This document shows, piece after piece, positions 1 to 7,343 of a stretch of DNA of 13,710 nucleotides. How positions within the stretch are numbered: the stretch's first letter is position 1; each line of letters starts with the position of its first letter. The notes under the pieces are model-generated. The model had not been told where the DNA came from. It saw only the letters and a list, made by a program, of their open reading frames with translations, and ran no database searches. Origin of the DNA: Alteromonadaceae bacterium (GTDB taxonomy: Bacteria; Pseudomonadota; Gammaproteobacteria; Pseudomonadales; Oleiphilaceae); contig JABXHG010000197.1 of assembly GCA_013393545.1 (NCBI GenBank), forward strand, positions 1-13,710, in the 5' to 3' direction. A program made the position numbers and the translations under genes.

Positions 1-2
1 GT

Positions 3-1172
3 ACAGCTGCAGAATGGGCGGTGTCATGCGGGCGACACTCACCAGAAGCCTCACGGGCCAACGCAGAATCAAGTGCCAAAGAATGCACCTGCCCAGGCGT
101 TCGGCAAGCGCAAAAACCAGTCCGGCCACCAGAGAGCCAACAGGGCAGTTCGGCGCAAAACGCGGTGTCACAAACCAAGGTGGCCGACTGTGAGGCAGCC
201 GGTGCGGCGGTTCTGAAGCTGCTGGAGCATGACATCAAGCCCTCCGACATCATGACCCGTCAGGCGTTCGAGAACGCCATCACCGTGGTCATCGCTCTGG
301 GCGGTTCCACTAATGCCGTGCTGCACCTGCTGGCCATGGCCAACACCGTAGGTGTGGCGCTGTCTCTGGAGGATTTCGTGCGCATTGGCAAGCAGGTACC
401 GGTGTTGGCCGATCTGCGGCCTTCCGGTCATTACATGATGTCTGAACTGGTGGCCATTGGCGGCATTCAGCCACTGATGAAGATGCTGCTCGATCGCGGC
501 CTGTTGCACGGTGACTGCCTGACGGTTACCGGCAAAACACTGGCTGAAAATCTGGCTGATGTTGAGCCGTATCCCGAGGATCAACAGATCATTCATGCGT
601 TCGAAAACCCGATCAAACCGGACAGCCACCTGCGGATTCTCTATGGCAACCTGGCGCCGGAAGGCTCGGTGGCAAAGATTACCGGCAAGGAAGGCACCCA
701 TTTTTCCGGCCGGGCGCGGGTGTTTCATTCCGAGGAAGAGGCGCAGGCGCGCATCCTGGACAACACGGTGGTGGCCGGCGATGTGCTGGTGATTCGCTAC
801 GAAGGCCCGAAAGGCGGCCCGGGCATGCGGGAAATGCTGAGCCCGACCTCAGCCATCATGGGCAAGGGATTGGGTAACGACGTGGCTTTGATTACCGATG
901 GCCGGTTCTCCGGCGGCAGTCACGGCTTCGTGGTGGGCCACATTACCCCAGAGGCCGCTGTGGGCGGGCCCATTGCCCTGGTAGAGGATGGCGATACCAT
1001 CACCATTGATGCTGTGAGTAACACCATCGTTCTGGATATCAGCGAGGAAGAGATGGAGCGCCGGCGCCAGGCCTGGCAAGCGCCATCGCCCCGCGTGACA
1101 CGGGGCGTTCTGTCTAAATACGCCAGAACTGTTAGTTCTGCCTCAACCGGCGCGGTGACGGATCAGCCCTGA
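3..1172 (+). CDS. ilvD: Dihydroxy-acid dehydratase, 5'-truncated
   Basis: IlvD dehydrates 2,3-dihydroxy-acids to 2-keto acids in valine, leucine and isoleucine synthesis in the cytoplasm, using an Fe-S cluster and Mg2+. From about base 150 onward the protein is a clean IlvD C-terminal two thirds: [10 protein letters not shown] near bases 300-330, [11 protein letters not shown] near 810-840, and the family signature [13 protein letters not shown] near 891-930. The frame stays open from base 3 with no family start, and a full IlvD is about 550-570 residues, so roughly 200 N-terminal residues are missing. The first ATG in frame, at 21, is not a credible start. The first ~50 codons do not read like IlvD: the CPGAGxCGGMYTANTM cluster-binding region should be here, and only a possible CTCPG remnant is seen. 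The stop codon lies inside a terminator stem. Identity is very sure; the 5' structure is uncertain. Confidence 0.93.
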   Translation, partial: TAAEWAVSCGRHSPEASRANAESSAKECTCPGVRQAQKPVRPPESQQGSSAQNAVSQTKVADCEAAGAAVLKLLEHDIKPSDIMTRQAFENAITVVIALGGSTNAVLHLLAMANTVGVALSLEDFVRIGKQVPVLADLRPSGHYMMSELVAIGGIQPLMKMLLDRGLLHGDCLTVTGKTLAENLADVEPYPEDQQIIHAFENPIKPDSHLRILYGNLAPEGSVAKITGKEGTHFSGRARVFHSEEEAQARILDNTVVAGDVLVIRYEGPKGGPGMREMLSPTSAIMGKGLGNDVALITDGRFSGGSHGFVVGHITPEAAVGGPIALVEDGDTITIDAVSNTIVLDISEEEMERRRQAWQAPSPRVTRGVLSKYARTVSSASTGAVTDQP

Positions 1173-1185
1173 TCCGTCAGTTTTT
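1156..1185 (+). terminator. Rho-independent terminator of ilvD, overlapping both convergent stop codons
   Basis: A perfect 10-bp stem TGACGGATCA / TGATCCGTCA (1156-1165 and 1170-1179) with a GCCC loop is followed by G and five Ts (1181-1185). It has the form of an intrinsic terminator for + strand transcription. The ilvD stop codon (1170-1172) and the msrAB stop codon (complement of 1177-1179) both lie in the 3' arm. In the - direction no T-run follows the stem, so it would be weaker for msrAB. Confidence 0.88.
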
Positions 1186-2379
1186 CTCCACGCCCATCGG
1201 TGGGCCAACCTGGTCCACGTATTCTCCGTAGCCTTCTTCCTCAAGGTCTTCCTTGGGGATGAAGCGCATGGCGGCGGAATTCATGCAGTAGCGCAGACCG
1301 GTGGAGTGGTCCGGGCCATCGGTAAACACGTGGCCCAGGTGGGAATCGGCCACGGCGCTGCGGATTTCCGTGCGCACGCCGAACCAGGAGATATCTTCCT
1401 TCTCAACAACCGCGTCGGGTTTGATCGGCCGGACAAAGCTGGGCCAGCCGGTGCCGGAATCGTACTTGTCGCTGGATGAGAACAGCGGTTCACCGGAGAC
1501 AATATCCACATACAGACCGGCACGTTTTTCCTGATCGTAAGGGTTGTCAAACGCCCGCTCCGTACCGTCTTTCTGGGTGACCTTGTACTGCAGCGGGGTC
1601 AGCCGCTCTTTCAGTTCTTCGTCGGAAGGCATCTGGAAACTGCTCGCATTAATGCCTGTTTGGCTGTTGGTGTTTTGCTCTTCGCTGGCATTGCCTGAGG
1701 TATCCGGAGCGAACTGGCTGTAATCGATCTCCTGGTCCTCGCCCCAGACTTTCTCGATAAACTGGTACCGGCCCGAGTTATGGGTGTAAAACTTATAGCG
1801 CACCGGATTTTCTTTGTAGTAATCCTGATGATAGGCCTCCGCCTCATAGAAAGTCTCGAAGGCGACAATTTCAATCAACACCGGCTCGTCGTAGCGCCCG
1901 GATTCCGCCAGCGCCTGCTTTGAGGCACGGGCCAGCCGTTCTTGTTCCGCATCATGGTAGAAAATCGCCGGGCGGTACTGCTGGCCACGGTCGACGAACT
2001 GGCCGTTGGCGTCGGTCGGGTCCATCATGCGCCACAGGCCCTGAAGCAGGCCTTCGTAGGTGATTTCATTCGGGTCGTAATAGACCTGGACGGCTTCTGT
2101 GTGTCCGGTCTGGCCACGGGAAACCTGTTCGTAGGTCGGGTCCTTTTCAGTGCCCCCGCTGTAACCGGACACGGCTTCCACCACCCCCGGAATTTTTTCA
2201 AAGCCAGCTTCCACGCACCAGAAACAGCCACCGGCAAAGGTGGCAACTTCCAGCGAAGGGTCGCCCGGGGCGAAGTCAGACTTATTGGATTGAGCGTTGG
2301 TCGTGCCGGCCTGGCAGCCGGCGAGCAGGGCAATACCCGCTGCGACAAGCAAGCGTACAGATAAGGTCAGGTGTTTCAT
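1177..2379 (-). CDS. msrAB: Bifunctional peptide methionine sulfoxide reductase MsrA-MsrB, lipoprotein
   Basis: The protein repairs oxidised methionine in envelope proteins; the MsrA domain reduces the S-sulfoxide and the MsrB domain the R-sulfoxide. The 400-residue protein starts with a lipoprotein signal ending in the lipobox LLAGC (Cys22). Gln follows at +2, which predicts outer-membrane sorting. The MsrA domain spans about 44-220 with the catalytic motif GCFWC (Cys52, Cys55). The MsrB domain spans about 255-385 with [21 protein letters not shown] (His347, His350) and RYCMNS (catalytic Cys365). The ATG at 2379 is preferred: AAGGTG lies 12-13 bases upstream. An in-frame GTG at 2394 sits directly against that Shine-Dalgarno and is unlikely. 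The only cysteines are 22, 52, 55 and 365, so MsrB has no obvious resolving cysteine and there is no fused thioredoxin domain as in Neisseria PilB. The gene converges with ilvD, with 4 bases between stops. Confidence 0.95.
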   Translation of the reverse strand: MKHLTLSVRLLVAAGIALLAGCQAGTTNAQSNKSDFAPGDPSLEVATFAGGCFWCVEAGFEKIPGVVEAVSGYSGGTEKDPTYEQVSRGQTGHTEAVQVYYDPNEITYEGLLQGLWRMMDPTDANGQFVDRGQQYRPAIFYHDAEQERLARASKQALAESGRYDEPVLIEIVAFETFYEAEAYHQDYYKENPVRYKFYTHNSGRYQFIEKVWGEDQEIDYSQFAPDTSGNASEEQNTNSQTGINASSFQMPSDEELKERLTPLQYKVTQKDGTERAFDNPYDQEKRAGLYVDIVSGEPLFSSSDKYDSGTGWPSFVRPIKPDAVVEKEDISWFGVRTEIRSAVADSHLGHVFTDGPDHSTGLRYCMNSAAMRFIPKEDLEEEGYGEYVDQVGPPMGVEKN

Positions 2380-2421
2380 AAAGTCTACAAGCACCTTTGG
2401 ATAACGGGACAGAGATCCGGC

Positions 2422-2460
2422 AGGCCGTCAGGCGAAAACCGCTCTAGTGCCTGACGACCT
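2422..2460. repeat. 12-bp inverted repeat upstream of msrAB
   Basis: AGGCCGTCAGGC (2422-2433) pairs with GCCTGACGACCT (2449-2460) over 12 positions with one G-U type mismatch and a 15-base loop. It lies between the end of the M23 peptidase gene and the start of msrAB, both on the - strand. It could end the peptidase transcript or act in the msrAB leader. No T-run follows on either strand, so it is not a classic intrinsic terminator. Confidence 0.6.
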
Positions 2461-2555
2461 CTCGTTTCAACAGTATGAAGGATATTACGATTGGGGGTGG
2501 CAATCGGTTCTGTTGGCAAGTTCAATGCGACACGAGTGCCGCACGGAATGGCGGA

Positions 2556-3902
2556 TCACTCGAACCGGGTGTCGATGCCTGCGAGCATGAGATTAGAGCG
2601 GCTGCCGGCGTCGGTCATGACGGCCAGTTTGTATTCGGCCGCTTTCTTGAATTCTTTGATAGCCGTTTTGGGGACATCTGACGCTGTCGGGATCTCAGCC
2701 TTAAGTGGGTTTACCGGCCTGTTGTTCATGTGCAACTCGAAGTGCAGATGAGGGCCGGTGCTGCGGCCGGTGTTGCCTGAATTGGCGATCCTGTCGCCAC
2801 GTTCTACTTGCTCACCCCGGCGCACAAAAATTTTGTCCAGGTGCAGATAACGGGTTTTATAGGCGTTGCCGTGATTGATGTCGACGTATTTCCCGGCGTA
2901 GCGGTGGTTACCGACACGTTCAACAACGCCGTCGCCGGTGCTCATAATCGGCGTACCGGTGGGAGTAGCCAGGTCGACCCCGTTATGAGGCGAGATGCGA
3001 CCAGTAACCGGGTGCCGGCGTTTCGGATTGAAGTGGGAGCTTACCCGATAGGAGATGGCGGTTGGCAGTCGCCTGAAAGCCGGCAAGACACTTTTACCGT
3101 CCTGGTCATAGTAGTTGCCGTCATCAAACAGAAAAGCCGTGTGAGCGCGATTACGTCTTTCCAGAGAGACGGCTTCGATTCGGGTGTTGCCGGTGGTTTC
3201 CGTGCCTGTCATTTCATGGCCGACCAGCACTGAAAAGGTATCGCCGGCTCTCAGTTCCCGATTGAAGTTAAGCTGATGTTCAAGGAGTTTCTGTACCTGA
3301 GCAATCTGCGCGTCGGAGAGCCCCGCCTTCACGGCGGATTGGTAGAAGCTTCCGTGAATGGAGCCTTTCAGTACCTCCGAGACCCAGTGCGTTTCCTTTT
3401 CGATTTGCCGGTGTTCAAAGGTATCTTCGTCTACCCGGGTGTAGGTAATGGACCGGGCCGGGTCGAGATCCAGGGCCAGCTGCTGAAACTCACCCTGTTC
3501 GTTGAAGCTGAGTTTGAGTTCCGTGCCCGGTTTGAGTGTCTCCAGCGCCAGGTACTCCACATCGGCTTTCATGATCCTGTGCAGGTCGCGTTGTGGAGCG
3601 CCAGCGTCGTTGAAGATGCTGCTCAGGGTGTCGCCGGGTTTAACCTCGTGATGAACAGTCGAGGTTTCAGGGCTGGATCCCCGCTGATTGCTCTCGGCAA
3701 CCGGCGGAATATTCGATTGCTGTAAGGGTTCAGCGTCGGTTGCCGATGAGAGACTGACAGAGTTGGAATCACTGCCCGCGCTGCCTTGAGTGGACCAGAC
3801 ACTGGTCACCAGGACCAAAGAAAATGCTCCAGCCAGTATGGCTTTATGGGCTGGCGTAAATGTTCTTGGTTTCGTCATTGGCAGGGCATCTCCCGGCGAC
3901 AT
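2556..3902 (-). CDS. LysM/OapA-like M23 family peptidoglycan endopeptidase
   Basis: This is a periplasmic zinc metallopeptidase likely to cut peptide cross-links in peptidoglycan, allowing wall expansion or remodelling, comparable to the MepM/YebA group. The 448-residue protein has a basic N-terminus and one hydrophobic segment (about 20-37), read as a signal anchor. A low-complexity Ser/Thr-rich linker follows, then a LysM/OapA-like module (about 83-130, VKPGDTLSSIF). The C-terminal M23 domain spans about 285-400. Zinc ligands His306 and Asp310 (HNGVD) and His387 in HLH (385-387) are present, as is His354 (YLHL), so the enzyme looks active. About 45 residues follow the domain. Start: ATG at 3902 has AAAGG only 4 bases upstream, while the in-frame ATG at 3878 has GGGAG about 11 bases upstream; both are possible and both keep the signal segment. 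Confidence 0.92.
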   Translation of the reverse strand: MSPGDALPMTKPRTFTPAHKAILAGAFSLVLVTSVWSTQGSAGSDSNSVSLSSATDAEPLQQSNIPPVAESNQRGSSPETSTVHHEVKPGDTLSSIFNDAGAPQRDLHRIMKADVEYLALETLKPGTELKLSFNEQGEFQQLALDLDPARSITYTRVDEDTFEHRQIEKETHWVSEVLKGSIHGSFYQSAVKAGLSDAQIAQVQKLLEHQLNFNRELRAGDTFSVLVGHEMTGTETTGNTRIEAVSLERRNRAHTAFLFDDGNYYDQDGKSVLPAFRRLPTAISYRVSSHFNPKRRHPVTGRISPHNGVDLATPTGTPIMSTGDGVVERVGNHRYAGKYVDINHGNAYKTRYLHLDKIFVRRGEQVERGDRIANSGNTGRSTGPHLHFELHMNNRPVNPLKAEIPTASDVPKTAIKEFKKAAEYKLAVMTDAGSRSNLMLAGIDTRFE

Positions 3903-3987
3903 TGCGCCTTTCTGCTATATAGCCACGAGGTTACCGGATTTTTCCCGGGCCTTCTATTACAGAGGCAGTTAGCGCCGGGTGGGAGAC

Positions 3988-5592
3988 CTAAACCTTCAGG
4001 TTCTCCACCAGCCCCCGCAAACGATGCACCTGTTGCTGAATAGTGCCCGTAGCCTGCACAGTTTCTGTCATTTGTCCGGTGTTGTGGTCCGCCACTTCGG
4101 CGATTTTAACCACGCGCTGGTCGATTTCATCGGCCACCTGGCTTTGCTCCTCTGTGGCCGTGGCAATCTGGTCGGCCATGGAGCGGATGCTGGTGATGGT
4201 ATCGGCAATCTCCCGCAGGGCCGCTTCGGCTTCGTTCATAGCGTCTGCGCCCTGGTGGGCCTCTTCCTGGCCCTTGTGCATGGCCTGGGCTACTTCACCG
4301 GTACCGGACTGGAACCGGTTGACGATGTCGTCGATTTTGCCGATGGATTCCTGAGTACGCTTTGCCAGCCCGCGTACTTCATCGGCCACCACGGCAAATC
4401 CCCGGCCGGCCTCGCCCGCCCGGGCGGCTTCGATGGCGGCGTTCAGGGCCAGAAGGTTGGTTTGGTCGGCAATGTCGGTAATGACCGACAAAACGGTGCC
4501 AACTTCGTTGCTTTCGTCCTGTAACCGGGTGGTGAGTTGCTGCAGCTCGCCCATGCGCCCGGAAAGCGCCTGAACCATTTTAGCGGCATCCGAAACTGTC
4601 TTTTGGCCGGAACCTGCCCGCTCGTCCGCACGAGCCGAGGCTTCGGCGGTTTCGCTGGTATTGCGGGCGACTTCCTGAACGGTGGCGCTCATCTCATTAA
4701 CCGCCGTTGCCACCTGGTCAGTGTCTGATTGCTGCTGTTCCACGCCTTTTTGCGCCTGATGGATAACGTCTGTGGCGTGCTCCGTGCTTTCGTCAATCTG
4801 TTTGGCCACATCCCGGACACCGGCAACCAGTTCCCCGACTTGCCGGCGCATGGTGTTGTAGGCAGCTACAATTTCGGCAATTTCGTTGTCCTGAAATTCG
4901 TGTTCCATGGTCTGGCGGAAATCGCCGTCGGCCAGGGCCAGCAGCCGCAGGCGTAACATGTGAATCTGGTCCATTAAATAGGTCAGGCCGAACATGCGGC
5001 CAAGCACCACCAACAGCAGAATAGCCAGTACCATGGAGATGGACATGATCTGATTGAAGCGTGTGTTGCGGTCGGCCAGCGAGGACATCATGCCGACGGC
5101 TTTGTTCATCTCGGACAGCACCGTTGGTGCCATCTGATGCAATTGTTTGAGGGTGCTGCGGTCCGGGTCATCCATGTAAGCCTGCAGGGCAGGGCGGTAG
5201 TCTTGCCAGAGTGTTAACACGTGGTTCAACTGTTTGCGGATGGCGGGGTCTTTCACTGCTGGCACGCCGGCCTCTGCACTGCCTTTGAGCAGCCAATCAT
5301 GGGCACGCTCCCACTGATCAATGGTCTGCTGTGCCTGGGAGCGTTCTTCAACGCCGGCGGCGACCATCTGTACTTCCTTGGCAACTCGCTGACTAAGCAT
5401 TCGCTGAGCGCCTGCAACGTTCAGTGATTTGGCTTCGCCGGCGTCGGTACTGAAGTACAGGAAGGATGCCGAGCCCAGCGCGCACAGGAAAATCAGCGTG
5501 TACGACAACAGGAACTGATGGTCGAGTTTACGTACGCCGATGGAGCGTAGAGTGAGCTGTATGGCGTGGGAGATAAAAGCTCTTGGGCGCAT
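3988..5592 (-). CDS. Methyl-accepting chemotaxis protein with PilJ/NarX-type sensor domain
   Basis: A transmembrane chemoreceptor that passes ligand signals to CheA/CheW. The 534-residue protein has TM1 (about 27-47), a periplasmic domain (48-182), TM2 (about 183-205), a HAMP-like linker (206-255) and a long cytoplasmic signalling coiled coil. The conserved hairpin tip is near 370-412 ([19 protein letters not shown], then [12 protein letters not shown]). Directly after TM1 the periplasmic domain carries [17 protein letters not shown] (57-73), the hallmark helix of the PilJ/NarX-like sensor family; that helix holds the nitrate-binding P-box in NarX/NarQ and in the Pseudomonas receptor McpN. 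Nitrate or nitrite is therefore a reasonable but unproven ligand. There is no C-terminal CheR-tethering pentapeptide; the protein ends at VENLKV. GGGG lies about 9 bases before the ATG. The gene is divergent from the toxin-antitoxin genes and no che genes are nearby. Confidence 0.95.
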   Translation of the reverse strand: MRPRAFISHAIQLTLRSIGVRKLDHQFLLSYTLIFLCALGSASFLYFSTDAGEAKSLNVAGAQRMLSQRVAKEVQMVAAGVEERSQAQQTIDQWERAHDWLLKGSAEAGVPAVKDPAIRKQLNHVLTLWQDYRPALQAYMDDPDRSTLKQLHQMAPTVLSEMNKAVGMMSSLADRNTRFNQIMSISMVLAILLLVVLGRMFGLTYLMDQIHMLRLRLLALADGDFRQTMEHEFQDNEIAEIVAAYNTMRRQVGELVAGVRDVAKQIDESTEHATDVIHQAQKGVEQQQSDTDQVATAVNEMSATVQEVARNTSETAEASARADERAGSGQKTVSDAAKMVQALSGRMGELQQLTTRLQDESNEVGTVLSVITDIADQTNLLALNAAIEAARAGEAGRGFAVVADEVRGLAKRTQESIGKIDDIVNRFQSGTGEVAQAMHKGQEEAHQGADAMNEAEAALREIADTITSIRSMADQIATATEEQSQVADEIDQRVVKIAEVADHNTGQMTETVQATGTIQQQVHRLRGLVENLKV

Positions 5593-5797
5593 GCTGTGTT
5601 ACCCCGGAAAGTAATATTTGCTTTAAATCATTACGCGGAGTGGGGTGCAGTGCAAGGGTTATTCCGGCAGTTAGGTGAATTTCCTATCTATAGTTGAGTT
5701 GTCTCAAGTCTGTGTCGTGGAATGCGGCAGGTATGGATTGGGGTAGGTGAAACTGAAAGCCAGCACCTGTTGACTTTTAGTCATCGTTTGTTTGCCA
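5593..5797. other. Intergenic region between the chemoreceptor and the antitoxin gene
   Basis: This is a divergent gap that must hold the chemoreceptor promoter, but no convincing -35/-10 pair was found on the - strand. The only structure noted is a small perfect inverted repeat TTGAG-TTGT-CTCAA at 5694-5707. No small ORF with a credible ribosome binding site was seen. Confidence 0.4.
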
Positions 5798-5810
5798 ATT
5801 GTGCTACAAT
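5798..5810 (+). promoter_or_regulatory. Extended -10 promoter with overlapping palindrome for the toxin-antitoxin operon
   Basis: TG-C-TACAAT (5802-5810) is a good extended -10 element 33 bases upstream of the antitoxin ATG. It is embedded in the perfect inverted repeat ATTGT-GCT-ACAAT (5798-5810). A palindrome over the -10 fits autorepression by a ribbon-helix-helix antitoxin, as in DinJ-YafQ and RelBE operons. No strong -35 lies at 17 bases, as is common for extended -10 promoters. Confidence 0.6.
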
Positions 5811-5842
5811 GTCAAACAATGCAGTACAAAATAGAGGGCGTT

Positions 5843-6127
5843 ATGAAAACCGAAATGCTCAGCACCCGTATTGACCACGATACCAAGGTTGCGTTTTCGC
5901 ATATCTGCGACGAGGTGGGGCTCAGTCCCTCCCAAGCGATCAAGCTGTTCGCACGAGCGGTTATTAATTACGGTGGTATCCCGTTTGAGCTGAAAGCGCC
6001 TCAACCGAACGCGATAAGCAGCGATGCCATGCAGCAACTGATTGAAGGAAAAGGGCGCCGTGCGGAGTCACTGGATGGCCTGATAACCGAGCTCACGGAC
6101 GGCAAAGTTACGAATGTACAGTCTTGA
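5843..6127 (+). CDS. RelB/DinJ family antitoxin
   Basis: The antitoxin binds and neutralises the downstream RelE/YafQ-like toxin and represses the operon. The 94-residue protein has an N-terminal ribbon-helix-helix DNA-binding segment (about 1-45: MLSTRIDHDTK, then LSPSQAIKLFARAVI). The stretch IPFEL-KAPQPN is typical of the RelB/DinJ family, and the C-terminal half is acidic and probably toxin-binding. ATG 5843 is chosen because GAGGGCG lies 5-9 bases upstream and the family sequence begins here; earlier in-frame ATGs overlap the promoter. The gene overlaps the toxin start by 14 bases, the usual antitoxin-first, translationally coupled layout. It appears intact although its partner is not. 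Confidence 0.92.
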   Translation: MKTEMLSTRIDHDTKVAFSHICDEVGLSPSQAIKLFARAVINYGGIPFELKAPQPNAISSDAMQQLIEGKGRRAESLDGLITELTDGKVTNVQS

Positions 6128-6314
6128 ATATTCAACTCAGTTCAAAAAAGACTTCAAAAAAATCACCAAGCGGCCCATTTCAGACATCGTTGAAGTGGGT
6201 CGCGTTATCTCGATGTTGCAACGTAACGAGGTATTGGAAGAAAAATACGTTGATCATCCGCTTGCAGGCAACTGGCAAGGTTTTAGAGATTGCCATATTA
6301 AGCCGGATCTGTGA
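6114..6314 (+). pseudogene. YafQ/RelE family mRNA interferase toxin, truncated by prophage insertion
   Basis: YafQ-type toxins cut mRNA in the ribosomal A site. Only 66 residues remain, against about 90 for the family: EYSTQFKKDFKK (5-16), then DHPLAGNWQGFRDCHIKPDL (47-66), then a stop. The retained His48, His61 and Asp65 correspond to E. coli YafQ His50, His63 and Asp67. The C-terminal strand that carries the equivalents of His87 and Phe91 is gone. Family members continue after HIKPD-L with a strand like LLIYRK; here the match stops at codon 66, exactly where a possible Mu-like prophage end begins. No other frame downstream restores the missing part, so this is not a simple frameshift. The product is probably inactive or unstable. 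Confidence 0.85.
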
Positions 6315-6519
6315 ATTAGCAGTGGGTTTGGCACCCCAAGAAAAAGGTGGGAAGAAATGGGACTTAGTGTGATAACCCAGGCTGGACAAGGGCTGGAGCG
6401 AGTTCAACCACTGAAACAGTGCCAAATCTACCGCTAATCGACAAACGACCGATTTCCTGCCGAACAGCCTCAATTTTGCGCAATGCTTGGCACTGCAATT
6501 GACGCCGCTTTGGGCGCCC
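6310..6519. other. Prophage left-end non-coding region with candidate transposase-binding sites
   Basis: About 205 bp separate the broken toxin from the repressor stop, with no credible gene. It holds TTTGGCAC at 6327-6334, its exact inverse GTGCCAAA at 6419-6426 and CTTGGCACTG at 6486-6495, whose inverse matches CAGTGCCAAA (6417-6426) at 9 of 10 positions. Mu left ends carry several transposase-binding sites in mixed orientation across a comparable stretch, so these are candidates for attL sites. GGCTGGA is also repeated at 6380 and 6391, and GGGCGCCC (6512-6519) is a perfect palindrome just past the repressor stop. Confidence 0.5.
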
Positions 6520-7227
6520 TTAGAGCCACCCTGCAGACCACACCGCCCGGCCTATTACTTCCAGCTCATCCAAGCGCTCTTTGGGGACCGTGACGGGCTG
6601 GTAGTGTTTGTTCTCGCTGATGATTACCACCCCATCGAAGTTACGCTGCAGGCGCTTTGCATACAGGTGTCCGTCAAAGCGCAGCACGTATATTCCCTCG
6701 CCTTTTATTGCCGTCCTGGTGTGGTCGATCAGGACGGTATCCCCGCCGTTCAGCACGGGCTCCATCGAGTCGCCATCAATGCGGATTGCCGAGAGGTGGT
6801 CCGGCGTCAGGCCCTGTTTTCGCAGGCTGTAGCGTGTAAAGCAGATATGCGTCAGCACCCTGGAATTCTCGTTCCAGGAGCCGTCCCCCGCGCTGCACTG
6901 GGCGTCATATAGGGGCACGAAGGCGTAATCTTCCATACCGGGAATGGACTCATGCCCGTTACCTTCGGCGGCGCCCCTGCCCGTTGCCAGCCACTCAACA
7001 GAACACCCAGCGGTTAACGCAATAGCGTTTAACACTTTCCGACTAGGCTCACCCCCATTCAGGTATCTCTGTATACCGCTTTGCGAAATACCTGCAGCTT
7101 TGGCTAGCGCGTTGGCACTGCCGAACTTCGAGGCTAACGTCTTCAGCCTCTCTATAAACTCTTCATCTCTTCCATCTTCAGCCTTCGAACCTGGAAGTTC
7201 CTTAGAATTTTTTTTGCTTGCTTCCAT
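6520..7227 (-). CDS. Phage repressor, XRE-type HTH plus S24/LexA-like peptidase
   Basis: The probable lysogeny repressor of the prophage. Residues 35-65 form an HTH (ANALAKAAGISQSGIQRYLNG). Residues 100-230 form an S24 domain with nucleophile Ser154 (DGDSMEP) and general base Lys191 (YAKRL). The likely self-cleavage bond is Ala113-Gly114 (CSAGDG). Both catalytic residues are present, so RecA-stimulated autocleavage and SOS induction are expected, unlike the Clp/Lon-controlled c repressor of Mu itself. Start: ATG 7227 has AGAGGG about 9 bases upstream; an in-frame TTG at 7236 lies directly against that Shine-Dalgarno and is rejected. The gene is transcribed away from ner across a shared operator region. 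No confident promoter was found on its strand. Its 3' end faces the phage end. Confidence 0.92.
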   Translation of the reverse strand: MEASKKNSKELPGSKAEDGRDEEFIERLKTLASKFGSANALAKAAGISQSGIQRYLNGGEPSRKVLNAIALTAGCSVEWLATGRGAAEGNGHESIPGMEDYAFVPLYDAQCSAGDGSWNENSRVLTHICFTRYSLRKQGLTPDHLSAIRIDGDSMEPVLNGGDTVLIDHTRTAIKGEGIYVLRFDGHLYAKRLQRNFDGVVIISENKHYQPVTVPKERLDELEVIGRAVWSAGWL

Positions 7228-7279
7228 GTTCCGCAACCCTCTGTTTCGACTAAAAAATATCGCTTTCCGGTTAAATTGC

Positions 7280-7312
7280 TACCCGAAAAGAAGGTGGAAG
7301 TACCCGAATAAG
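7280..7312. promoter_or_regulatory. Direct repeats TACCCGAA, 21 bp apart, in the repressor-ner control region
   Basis: TACCCGAAAAG (from 7280) and TACCCGAATAAG (from 7301) repeat with a 21-bp period, two helical turns, placing both on one DNA face. They sit immediately upstream of the proposed ner -35 box. They are candidate operator half-sites for the repressor or Ner. Confidence 0.5.
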
Positions 7313-7314
7313 GG

Positions 7315-7343
7315 TTGCCAGCCTAACGCTATCGAGTTATGTT
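7315..7343 (+). promoter_or_regulatory. Sigma70-like early promoter of ner
   Basis: TTGCCA (-35, 7315-7320), a 17-base spacer and TATGTT (-10, 7338-7343) form a good sigma70 promoter reading into ner, with the ATG 53 bases downstream of the -10. It is the likely lytic early promoter of the prophage. Palindromes overlap and follow the -10, consistent with tight repression. Confidence 0.65.

Noticed and set aside
168..728. - strand ORF opposite ilvD
   Set aside because: The + strand is unmistakable IlvD; the antisense frame has His/Gln-rich shadow composition.
3978..4009. Imperfect inverted repeat at the 3' end of the chemoreceptor gene as a terminator
   Set aside because: The 12-bp arms have three mismatches, no T-run follows, and an alternative short hairpin competes.
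5590..5632. Sigma28-like promoter (TAAAGCAA-N11-CGGGGTAA) before the chemoreceptor
   Set aside because: The -10 part matches the GCCGATAA consensus at only 4 of 8 bases, and transcription would begin essentially at the start codon.
6300..6372. Toxin truncation explained by a simple frameshift
   Set aside because: Neither alternative frame after codon 66 gives the expected hydrophobic strand or the terminal His/Phe of YafQ; the DNA is unrelated.
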